Shown in pieces: positions 1 through 6,114 of a DNA stretch of 9,952 nucleotides. Source of the DNA: CAZAQS01 sp964486825. GTDB taxonomy: Bacteria > Chloroflexota > Anaerolineae > Anaerolineales > UBA4823. The DNA lies in NCBI GenBank assembly GCA_964486825.1, contig CAZAQS010000177.1, forward strand, positions 1-9,952, given 5' to 3'. A model generated the notes under the pieces. The model was not told the DNA's origin. It saw only the letters and a program-made list of their open reading frames with translations, and ran no database searches. Numbering within the stretch: position 1 is the first letter of the stretch; every line of letters starts with the position of its first letter. The position numbers were made by a program, and so were the translations under genes.

Positions 1-155
1 ACAAGCAAGGGCCGGGTTTCCTGTCCCGGCATAAGGGCGAGAAAAAGCGCGCCTTGCAAGATGCCATAGCGGCCTTTGAGGAACACCGGCATTGGCCCCT
101 GGATATCACCCTATCCCATCTAGGTGTAAATGTGAAGCTGCCGGAGAAGAAGTGA
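1..155 (+). CDS. C-terminal end of an unrecognised protein (5' end outside window)
   Basis: An open frame runs from base 3 to a TGA at 153-155, giving the last 50 residues of a protein that starts before the window. The tail is charged (it ends in LPEKK) and contains a helix-like stretch rich in Ala, Glu and Lys followed by WPLDITLSHLGVNVKLPEKK. I do not recognise the family and assign no function. It is taken as coding because the frame is open to the window edge, the codons look like those of the following genes, and a strong ribosome binding site for the next gene follows its stop by only 9 bases. It is probably the upstream member of the same plus-strand operon. Confidence 0.6.
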   Translation, partial: KQGPGFLSRHKGEKKRALQDAIAAFEEHRHWPLDITLSHLGVNVKLPEKK

Positions 156-174
156 TATTTTTCAAGGAGGCAGG

Positions 175-618
175 ATGATCTCAATCCCGATGGCTCTGCG
201 TCTCAAGCAGGCCGGCTTGAAATGGACGCCCAAGCTGCACGACTTTTTTGCAATCCCCGAGCGAGGCATGGATGCCCGGGTGTTCGTGATCAGCGACCTG
301 CAGGCCAATATCGAGAAGCTGTTCGGATCGGAGGTGGTGGCTTTCCAGGGCGCTTCGGAATGGGCGTTGGATTACCTGGTTACCACTGAAGCGGTCTGGA
401 TGCCGCGGGAGGACCAATTGCGGGAGGTCCTGGTCGCCAGGCTGTCTAAGCCAAGGCTGTCCATGGATTTCACCCCGCAGGGATGCCACCTGGAAGTAAG
501 CTCGGGATCGCTGAAAATGGATTTCGTGGCCCAAAAAGTAGAGGACGTTTACTGCCAGGCACTGCTCCAGGTTTTGGGTAAGCCTGCTTCAGGCAACGGT
601 GCGTCTCCTGAGAGCTGA
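175..618 (+). CDS. Conserved-looking small protein of unknown function (147 aa)
   Basis: Starts at ATG 175 behind a strong AAGGAGG at 164-170. The protein is soluble, with no signal peptide or membrane segment. Its first 90 residues look like one compact domain: a basic start (RLKQAGLKWTPKL), then HDFFAIPERGMDARVFVISD and EWALDYLVTTEAVWMP, followed by a more variable tail ending in a Gly/Ser/Pro-rich stretch. From memory, similar short proteins occur in Anaerolineae-type Chloroflexota genomes and sometimes carry the automatic label 'pilus assembly protein CpaE'. Nothing here supports that name: there is no P-loop and no receiver domain. The stop lies 2 bases before the GTG of the Clp1-like gene, so the two are probably translationally coupled and may act together. 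Gene: confident. Function: unknown. Confidence 0.85.
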   Translation: MISIPMALRLKQAGLKWTPKLHDFFAIPERGMDARVFVISDLQANIEKLFGSEVVAFQGASEWALDYLVTTEAVWMPREDQLREVLVARLSKPRLSMDFTPQGCHLEVSSGSLKMDFVAQKVEDVYCQALLQVLGKPASGNGASPES

Positions 619-620
619 GC

Positions 621-1508
621 GTGTCCACCCTGGATATCCCGGCAAGCTGGCGCCAGATCGAGCCACAGTCTCTCCATGGAAACCTGCTGGTGGTCGGTGC
701 GCCAGATGTGGGGAAGTCAACCTTTGCCCGCTATCTCTTCCACCGGCTGCTTTCTGCCGGTGTGCAGGCTGCCTATATTGACGGCGACCCGGGACAGAAC
801 CAACTTGGCCCACCTAGCACGTTGACGCTACTCATCCCTCAAGCGCCCGATTTTTATCATCTCGAGCCGGACGTCATCCCAAAAGGCAAGACCTGGATGA
901 CCTTCATAGGGTCGACCACCCCGGTGGGGCATATGTTACCAATGTTAACCGGGGCAGCCCTTTTGGAGCGTATTGCCCGGCAGGCCGGAGTTCACAGCCT
1001 GGTCTTCGACAGCGATGGGTTGGTACAACCGCCTGCGGGTGGCCTGGCCTTAAAGCTTGCCATAATCGATCTTTTGCACCCCACAACCGTCTTTGCCATC
1101 CAAAGAGAACGCGAACTGGAGATGCTGCTGTCGCCCCTGCGGCGTACCCAGCGAACCCGGTTAGTGGAGCTTAGCCCTTCTCCTGCGACCCAGCTGCGCT
1201 CTCGAGCTGCGCGCCAGGCGCACCGGGCAGCACAGTTTGTTGCCTATTTCAAATCTGCACGTCCTCTGACCCTGAATTGGAGTACAATAGCAGTCCTCCC
1301 ATACCCGCGTTTTTCGCTCCACCGATTGGTAGCCTTAGAAGACTCCGGTGGATTTACGTTAGCCCTTGGCATCGTCCAGGGAATCGATCGCCTGGCTCGC
1401 CAGGTCACCTTGTTGGCGCCGCCAAGCTCGGCGCAAGACGTAGATACTCTGCGCCTGGGAGACCTGGCCCTGGATCCTGGGACTTACCGCGACCAACAAA
1501 TACCATAA
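621..1508 (+). CDS. Clp1/Grc3-family P-loop protein, probable polynucleotide 5'-hydroxyl kinase
   Basis: The 295-residue protein has a Walker A motif GAPDVGKST at residues 26-34, followed by AAYIDGDPGQ (50-59), the Asp-containing loop typical of the Clp1/Grc3/NOL9 kinases. STTPVGH at 98-104 and FDSDGLVQPPAGG from about 129 match the next conserved blocks of that family (compare the TP-G and NT-GW segments). Family members move the gamma-phosphate of ATP or GTP to the 5'-OH of RNA or DNA, and prokaryotic versions with kinase activity are known. It is shorter than eukaryotic Clp1 and has no added N-terminal domain. The C-terminal third (about 200-295) is a likely beta-rich domain I cannot name. 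Start: GTG at 621, 2 bases after the previous stop, with only a weak ribosome site, so coupled translation is likely. The kinase activity and substrate are inferred; a GTPase-like role is also possible. Confidence 0.8.
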   Translation: MSTLDIPASWRQIEPQSLHGNLLVVGAPDVGKSTFARYLFHRLLSAGVQAAYIDGDPGQNQLGPPSTLTLLIPQAPDFYHLEPDVIPKGKTWMTFIGSTTPVGHMLPMLTGAALLERIARQAGVHSLVFDSDGLVQPPAGGLALKLAIIDLLHPTTVFAIQRERELEMLLSPLRRTQRTRLVELSPSPATQLRSRAARQAHRAAQFVAYFKSARPLTLNWSTIAVLPYPRFSLHRLVALEDSGGFTLALGIVQGIDRLARQVTLLAPPSSAQDVDTLRLGDLALDPGTYRDQQIP

Positions 1509-1556
1509 CAGGCGTGAGCATCTCCAGCACCCCGTCACCAAAACAGGAGCCCCAAC

Positions 1557-2069
1557 ATGGAATTCTCAGAACTCATCCAGAAACGCTACAGCGTACGCGC
1601 CTACCGTCCGGACCCGGTCTCACAAGAGCACCTGGAAAAGGTACTATCTGCTGCCTGCGCTGCGCCAACCGCCGCTAACCGGCAACCCTTCCAATTGGTC
1701 GTGATCCATACAGCCGGCTGTGAGGATGAAGTACGGCGTATGTACCACCGTGACTGGTTTGTGAGCGCCCCGTTAGTGATCGTGGCTTGCGGACTGACCA
1801 ATGATGGCTGGGTGCGTGGCTACGACAACGCCAATTATACGAATGTTGACGTGGCTATAGCGATGGACCACCTGATCCTGGCAGCCGCCGAGCTCGGATT
1901 GGGTACGTGTTGGATCGCGAACTTCGACCCGGCCGTTGTACGCCAGGTCCTGCACCTGCCTGATGGGGTTGAGCCGGTTGCTCTGACCCCGCTTGGTTAT
2001 CCTGCAGACCAGCCTAAGCCAAAAGAGCGCAAGCCGCTGGCCGATCTGGTTCGCTACGAACGATGGTAG
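1557..2069 (+). CDS. Nitroreductase-family FMN-dependent oxidoreductase
   Basis: A 170-residue protein with the hallmarks of the nitroreductase superfamily. RYSVRAYRP at 10-18 has the Arg-x-Ser-x-Arg contact to the FMN phosphate (R10, S12, R14). APTAANRQPF at 36-45 is the second flavin loop, and GLGTCWIANF at 114-123 is the conserved C-terminal glycine loop. The length is normal for the small single-domain subgroup, which works as a homodimer with FMN at the interface and uses NAD(P)H to reduce nitro compounds, quinones or other acceptors. The actual substrate cannot be read from sequence. The start at ATG 1557 has an AGGAG at 1545-1549, seven bases upstream. It lies 48 bases after the Clp1-like gene and 53 bases before the ATP-grasp gene on the same strand, probably in one transcript. 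It is cytosolic, with no export signal. Confidence 0.92.
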   Translation: MEFSELIQKRYSVRAYRPDPVSQEHLEKVLSAACAAPTAANRQPFQLVVIHTAGCEDEVRRMYHRDWFVSAPLVIVACGLTNDGWVRGYDNANYTNVDVAIAMDHLILAAAELGLGTCWIANFDPAVVRQVLHLPDGVEPVALTPLGYPADQPKPKERKPLADLVRYERW

Positions 2070-2081
2070 CGATCGATAAGG

Positions 2082-2098
2082 ACCGGCCGTGCGCCGGT
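2082..2098 (+). repeat. Small GC-rich hairpin between nitroreductase and ATP-grasp genes
   Basis: ACCGGC (2082-2087) and GCCGGT (2093-2098) are perfect reverse complements around a 5-base loop. No T-run follows, so it is not a standard intrinsic terminator. It lies in the 53-base gap before the ATP-grasp ribosome site and could stabilise or process the operon mRNA, or be chance in GC-rich DNA. Confidence 0.3.
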
Positions 2099-2122
2099 AC
2101 GCGCCGCGGGAGGTCAGGGGAT

Positions 2123-3142
2123 ATGAAAATGTTTCCGCTTACAGTGGGGGTTGTTTACAACACGAATGGAGAGCCTCATCGAGGTGAGCCTCGCGATATC
2201 ATCGCCACGCAAGAGACGGCTGAGATAGCCGATAGCATCGGCGAGGCCATCACAGAGCTCGGCTATACTCATTTGAAGCTACCTGTACGCAAGTCACTGG
2301 AGGATTTGCAAGCCTCTCTTGCCGGCCTTTCCAGGTGGGATTCGCTCATCTTTAACCTGTGCGATGACTTCGGCGGCGCCAGCCTGGGAGCAGCCCGGGT
2401 GGCTGAATTAATCGAGGGCATGGGCTTTATGTATACCGGCGAGATTACCAGGACGATGAGCATATGCATGGATAAAGCCCAGACGAAAGACAGGTTGGTC
2501 CAAATGGGTGTGCCAACCTCGCCTTACCAGGTCTTCGAAAATGCGGGGGGAGATTTTGCCCTCAATTTCCCGGTGATCGTCAAGCCTTTAACCGAAGACG
2601 CCAGCTTTGGAATCGATTACGAATCTGTCGCCTGGGATACACAGGCGGTCTTTGCACGGGTAGGTTATATCGTTGAGAAATATCGCCAGCCCGCAATCGT
2701 GGAAGAATTCCTGGTGGGCCGGGAGCTTACCGTTGGCCTGTTAGGGAATGAAGTACTGGAAGCCTTGCCAGTCTCAGAGATCGATTTCTCGTCTATCGAA
2801 GACCCCTACCGGCAGATCCTGACCTATGAGGCGAAGTGGATGGTCGACTCACCGCTGTACCATGCGACACAAAGCATCTGCCCGGCCGATTTGAGCGAGG
2901 CAGAAATCGAACGCATCCTACTGGTCGCCAGTGATGCGTACCGGGCAGTGAATCTGCGCGACTATGGGCGGATCGATATCCGCTATGTAGATCGGGTTCC
3001 CTTTGTCATCGAAGTGAACGAAGCGCCCGACCTGGCGAAAGATGCTGGTTTTGCCAAGGCTGCTGCTGTAGCAGGGTATTCGTATGCTGAAATGATCGAG
3101 CGGATTTTGAAGATCGCGTTGTTACGCCATGGCCGTCTCTGA
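2123..3142 (+). CDS. ATP-grasp ligase, D-alanine-D-alanine ligase-like
   Basis: A 339-residue ATP-grasp protein of the D-Ala-D-Ala ligase type. VIVKPLTEDASFGI (151-164) holds the ATP-binding Lys154 and the glycine loop, and VEEFLVGRELTVG (193-205) matches the EEF-GRE-T-G block. VIEVNEAPDL (295-304) is the metal-binding end of the active site, with Glu297 and Asn299. The N-terminal third carries NLCDDFGGASLG (79-90). Such enzymes join a carboxylate to an amine through an acyl phosphate using ATP. The last motif reads NEAPDL rather than the usual N-x-x-PG of true Ddl enzymes, so I would not call it ddl; the substrate is unknown. Start: the frame is open from ATG 2063, but ATG 2123 has GGGAGG at 2108-2113 and starts the fold (MKMFPLTVGVVYN), so it is preferred. 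Its last 21 bases overlap the convergent DegV gene. Confidence 0.88.
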   Translation: MKMFPLTVGVVYNTNGEPHRGEPRDIIATQETAEIADSIGEAITELGYTHLKLPVRKSLEDLQASLAGLSRWDSLIFNLCDDFGGASLGAARVAELIEGMGFMYTGEITRTMSICMDKAQTKDRLVQMGVPTSPYQVFENAGGDFALNFPVIVKPLTEDASFGIDYESVAWDTQAVFARVGYIVEKYRQPAIVEEFLVGRELTVGLLGNEVLEALPVSEIDFSSIEDPYRQILTYEAKWMVDSPLYHATQSICPADLSEAEIERILLVASDAYRAVNLRDYGRIDIRYVDRVPFVIEVNEAPDLAKDAGFAKAAAVAGYSYAEMIERILKIALLRHGRL

Positions 3143-4027
3143 AACTTTTTCCCCAGGCCGGTTGGCCTCCAGCGGGTAGAAGCACAGCCCGGCCGTCCCA
3201 GGGCCCGTATGCACAGCCAGGGCTGGCGAGAGCTCGGCAATGAAAGACTCGATGCAGGTGAAGCGTTCTTCGATCAAAGCTTTGATTTTCTCGACCTCTG
3301 GCAGAGCACCGGCGTGTACGTAAGCAATCTTGATCTTGCCTTTTGCACCAACGGCTGATTCCACAAAATCAGCCATCATCTGGTAAGCGCGCGAGCGGCT
3401 GCGGGCTTGCCCAAGGGGTACAATCACGCCATCGACCATGCTGATCAGGGGTTTGATGTTAAGTAGGGTACCGACCATATGTTGCGCCTTGCCGATGCGA
3501 CCGCCCATGTACAGGTATTTGAGGGTATCGGCGGTCTGCACCATACGGGTGATTGGGATCAACCTGCGCACGGTGTTTACCACTTCCTCGAAACTTGCGC
3601 CCGCCAGAGCGGCCCGGGCCGCTTCGATCACCATCCATCCCTGGCATAAGGAGACATTTTGAGTGTCGATGACCTCGATGCGCAGTCCGGGTAGAGATTC
3701 TTGGGCCATCGATTGGGCCACGCTGGCAGCCTGGTATGCGCCGCTGCCTTTAGAGGTCATATGGATGCTAACGATCTCTCGAGCGCCAATCTTTTCCAAC
3801 TCTTCGTAAACCTTGAGGTAGTCGCCAGGCCCAGGGCTGGCGGTGGTCGGTAGCACCTTGGCAGTCGGAAGCCAGCGTAAGAATTCGTCCCGCTGAATCG
3901 AGACCAGATCTCGCAGCACCTCCTGTCCCCGGTGAATATAGTAGGCCACCCAATGTATGTCCAAAGCTTTAATGAGAGCTTCTGGAATGCTCGCGCAGCT
4001 ATCGGTAAGCACAAAAACCTTGGACAT
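3122..4027 (-). CDS. DegV-family fatty-acid-binding protein (FakB-like)
   Basis: A full-length 301-residue DegV protein. The two-domain fold is marked by TDSCASIP (8-15), PTTASPGPGDY (60-70), TSKGSGAYQAA (91-101), EVIDTQNVSLCQG (118-130), ADTLKYLYMGGRIGKAQ (166-182), IKPLISMVDG (191-200) and HTGPGTAG (273-280). DegV/FakB proteins bind one fatty acid deep in the fold. In Firmicutes they present it to the kinase FakA to make acyl phosphate for phospholipid synthesis; no FakA-like gene is in this window. The start at 4027 is well set by an AGGAGG just upstream on the minus strand (4034-4039). The gene lies downstream of the patatin-like gene on the same strand, 153 bases away, which fits a role in handling fatty acids released by that enzyme (inference). 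The stop overlaps the convergent ATP-grasp gene. Confidence 0.93.
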   Translation of the reverse strand: MSKVFVLTDSCASIPEALIKALDIHWVAYYIHRGQEVLRDLVSIQRDEFLRWLPTAKVLPTTASPGPGDYLKVYEELEKIGAREIVSIHMTSKGSGAYQAASVAQSMAQESLPGLRIEVIDTQNVSLCQGWMVIEAARAALAGASFEEVVNTVRRLIPITRMVQTADTLKYLYMGGRIGKAQHMVGTLLNIKPLISMVDGVIVPLGQARSRSRAYQMMADFVESAVGAKGKIKIAYVHAGALPEVEKIKALIEERFTCIESFIAELSPALAVHTGPGTAGLCFYPLEANRPGEKVSETAMA

Positions 4028-4180
4028 ATTTCCTCCTATATCAGGAAATTATTCTTCTCTTAGGTTTTATCCGGGTTCGGAAGCAAAGGCATGTCTTCGT
4101 CACTGTTGGATATTTTATACCAAGTAGGCCAACAATTGGGTAGGAATTATTCGGCAAGGATGGTTTTCCTACACTTGAGA
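4028..4180 (-). other. AT-rich 153-base gap between patatin and DegV genes
   Basis: No gene is supported here. The stretch is more AT-rich than its flanks and holds two copies of AATTATTC (4047-4054, 4145-4152), with a third in the last codons of the patatin gene (4183-4190). A 7-base inverted repeat, GTAGGAA/TTCCTAC (4140-4146 and 4166-4172), has a 19-base spacer. No convincing promoter or T-tailed terminator was found on the minus strand, so whether DegV has its own promoter is open. Confidence 0.4.
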
Positions 4181-5071
4181 CTAATTATTCCACAGGTTGT
4201 CGTCTCGCTGCCAGAATCTGAAGCGCTTTTTGGCTGGCGTGCCCCAGGATTCGATTACTTCCCGGGTGAGCGTGTATCCCTGATCTATGCATTTCTCGCA
4301 GACTTCGAAATTCCATATCGCCAGCGGGTCTTTACCTTGAAGTTGGATATGCCTGACGGGCACCTTGCGAGCTTCTGCCAGGGCGATCTCAAGCTGGGTC
4401 TGGCGGCGGTTGGCGGTCGATACGATCTTCTCCAGCAGGGAAACCAGCTCGTGGATCGCTGGGATCGATTGCCGGGAATCCGTGAGATCCAAAGCGATTA
4501 TGTGACTGGCGCCGGCTTGCATGGCAGCTTCCACCGGCAAAACGCTCACCGCGCCTCCATCTACCAAGAGATGCTCATCTACTTGCATAGGCGGGATCCA
4601 GGGTGGTAGCGCTGTCGATGCCAACACCCCTTCCAGGATCGATTCACGGGGATCCAGGCCATACAATACCGGCTTCCCTGAATTCAGATCTGCAGAAACC
4701 AGGACCAGGCGCGGTTCAGTGATATCTCCGAAGCAAAGGTCAGGAGTGAGACCGTGGTGGATGAAGAAATCTCGCAGGCGATGGACGGTAAAGTCAGCAT
4801 GCCGCCTGAGCAAGGCCCTCAGGGTAAGGCTCAGGTAGTTATGAGGCAATAGATTTGCCTGGGTGGCTTCCTTCCATACTTCGATCAGCTCATTAATAGA
4901 AGACGGGTTCACACCCCTCAGAGCCAAAAAGGAAGCATTGACGGCGCCGATTGATGTACCGACCATCAAATCTGGCTGGTAGCCAGATTCTAGGAGCGCC
5001 TTCAATGCACCTGCCTGCAAGGCACCTCGAGCGCCCCCACCGCCCAACACAAAGGCCAAACATTTTTTCAC
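4181..5071 (-). CDS. Patatin-like phospholipase / lipid acyl hydrolase
   Basis: A 296-residue protein with the complete patatin active site. GGGGARG at 10-16 forms the oxyanion hole, GTSIG at 38-42 holds the nucleophile Ser40, and DGG at 171-173 holds the catalytic Asp171 of the Ser-Asp dyad. ASTALPPWIPP (151-161) is the usual segment before the Asp loop. It has no signal peptide or membrane helix and resembles the cytosolic bacterial RssA/YchK-type proteins of about 300 residues. Family members cleave acyl esters of phospholipids or other lipids; the true substrate is unknown. The start is GTG 5071, supported by GGGAGGTGA eight bases upstream (5075-5083 on the minus strand) and because the family starts just before the glycine loop. 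A promoter candidate lies at 5125-5153. DegV follows on the same strand, a plausible partner for released fatty acids. Confidence 0.93.
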   Translation of the reverse strand: MKKCLAFVLGGGGARGALQAGALKALLESGYQPDLMVGTSIGAVNASFLALRGVNPSSINELIEVWKEATQANLLPHNYLSLTLRALLRRHADFTVHRLRDFFIHHGLTPDLCFGDITEPRLVLVSADLNSGKPVLYGLDPRESILEGVLASTALPPWIPPMQVDEHLLVDGGAVSVLPVEAAMQAGASHIIALDLTDSRQSIPAIHELVSLLEKIVSTANRRQTQLEIALAEARKVPVRHIQLQGKDPLAIWNFEVCEKCIDQGYTLTREVIESWGTPAKKRFRFWQRDDNLWNN

Positions 5072-5124
5072 CGCTCACCTCCCATCTAATCCATCCCATA
5101 ATCATTAGCCATGCAGGTACGCTT

Positions 5125-5153
5125 ATTATCGCGCCCTAACTCGTGGGTGGCAA
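5125..5153 (-). promoter_or_regulatory. Sigma70-type promoter for the patatin gene
   Basis: On the minus strand, TTGCCA (5148-5153) and GATAAT (5125-5130) each match the consensus at five of six bases and are 17 bases apart, the ideal spacing. Transcription would start near 5118, leaving a leader of about 47 bases with the strong ribosome site before GTG 5071. The rest of the 147-base gap between the hydrolase and patatin genes (5072-5218) shows nothing else I can name. Confidence 0.6.
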
Positions 5154-5218
5154 TGGGGATCTCGAGCTACTGGTTGAAGTGCTGGGGGAGCAAATCACAG
5201 ATCATATCTAAGCTGCGA

Positions 5219-6034
5219 TTATCGATCCCTAAGGAAAGAGAGAACCAGGTTGCGACGTGAAAAATGGCCCAGCGTGATGATCTCTACAGGCATAGGTAAA
5301 CCACAAATTGCTCGAGTGATCGTAGGGAGATCCATGCCTCGTTGGTGAAGTTTCAAGATGCGCTCACCGAGCTCTTCCAGGTAAATGACCTTGCTCGCCA
5401 GGACCTGTGCCGGATTATCTCGAACTCGGGCGCAACCTGGGAAGAGACGACTGGCAGGCAGCTGCGACAGGCGTTTCAAGGAAGCGATAATTTTCCAGAT
5501 CTCACTCCCTGCGCGGATGGCTCTATCCCTGCCCCCCACGTAGATGTCCCCGGTAAATAACCAGCCCTGTCTTGGTTCGTACAAGCAGAGGTGATCACGG
5601 TTATGGCCGGGGGTATAGATCACCTCGAAACAATGCTTTTCTGTTTCCAGGAGATCACCTTCCTCAATACTTCTGGCCTTCGAGGGGCGCGGCCAGCCCC
5701 AAAACAGGCGCCGGTACGGGTGAAGGGGTTGTTTTCCCTGGGGATCGGCCAGGACTTCGAGAGCCAGCGGGTGAGCCAGGATCTCCAAACCGGGGTCTTG
5801 ATCCTGGAGGGGAGCATTCCCGCCGATATGATCCTCGTGAGTATGGGTATTGAAAATTCGCAGCAGGCGTGCGCCATCTAAAGCGTGCTGGAGCTCCCTG
5901 GCTGTATGCGCCGGACCGCTATCAACCAACATGCCATCCACAAGGTAGGCGGTGGACCAATACCTGCCACGCCCGAACAACGTTCGAGCCAGGTCGAAGC
6001 GAGTGATGGGTCCGTGATGTGTGATCTTGATCAT
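5219..6034 (-). CDS. Metallo-beta-lactamase-fold hydrolase
   Basis: From ATG 6034 the protein has 271 residues and a complete metal site: HTHEDH at 64-69 (His64, His66, Asp68, His69), PGHNRDH at 142-148 (His144 and a further His148), and FTGDIY at 160-165 (Asp163). This is the glyoxalase II / MBL hydrolase pattern that binds two metal ions and cleaves esters, thioesters, lactams or phosphoesters. A segment FWGWPRPSKARSIEEGD (111-127) precedes the final strands and a helical tail ends the protein. There is no signal peptide, so it is cytosolic; the substrate cannot be told. The frame is open far upstream, even through the N run, but the promoter at 6075-6103 places the transcript start near 6068, which rules out ATG 6079 and favours 6034. 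No ribosome binding site is visible before 6034, which is unusual for this region. Confidence 0.88.
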   Translation of the reverse strand: MIKITHHGPITRFDLARTLFGRGRYWSTAYLVDGMLVDSGPAHTARELQHALDGARLLRIFNTHTHEDHIGGNAPLQDQDPGLEILAHPLALEVLADPQGKQPLHPYRRLFWGWPRPSKARSIEEGDLLETEKHCFEVIYTPGHNRDHLCLYEPRQGWLFTGDIYVGGRDRAIRAGSEIWKIIASLKRLSQLPASRLFPGCARVRDNPAQVLASKVIYLEELGERILKLHQRGMDLPTITRAICGLPMPVEIITLGHFSRRNLVLSFLRDR

Positions 6035-6074
6035 AATAGATGAATGCAGGCAGTGGAGGTGAGACCTGTTGCGA

Positions 6075-6103
6075 ATCATAAACCAAACCGGTTTGGCTGG
6101 CAA
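6075..6103 (-). promoter_or_regulatory. Sigma70-type promoter for the metallo-hydrolase gene
   Basis: On the minus strand TTGCCA (6098-6103) and TATGAT (6075-6080) each match the consensus at five of six bases, with a 17-base spacer. The start point would be near 6068, giving a leader of about 34 bases to ATG 6034. The spacer is almost filled by a perfect 14-base palindrome (separate entry), so this promoter is likely regulated. Confidence 0.65.
6083..6096. promoter_or_regulatory. Perfect 14-bp palindrome, probable operator
   Basis: CCAAACCGGTTTGG reads the same on both strands with no spacer, the form expected of a site for a dimeric DNA-binding protein rather than a terminator. It lies between the -35 and -10 boxes of the hydrolase promoter and 18 bases before the ATG of the divergent SLC13 gene, so one bound protein could control both genes. 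No regulator gene adjoins it. The operator role is inference; the palindrome is seen directly. Confidence 0.55.
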
Positions 6104-6114
6104 GCGACCAGGTG

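Noticed and set aside
181..534. Minus-strand 117-residue open frame opposite the small unknown gene
   Set aside because: It is a shadow of the plus-strand gene, which has a strong ribosome site and operon spacing.
2063..2122. Earlier ATG for the ATP-grasp gene
   Set aside because: It overlaps the nitroreductase stop, has no ribosome site, and the 20 extra residues are not part of the fold; ATG 2123 has GGGAGG at good spacing.
4140..4172. Inverted repeat GTAGGAA/TTCCTAC downstream of the patatin stop as a terminator
   Set aside because: The loop is 19 bases and no T-run follows on the minus strand.
4091..4609. 172-residue plus-strand open frame with ATG
   Set aside because: It lies opposite the C-terminal half of the patatin gene, has no recognisable domain and no ribosome site; the patatin protein on the other strand has complete catalytic motifs.
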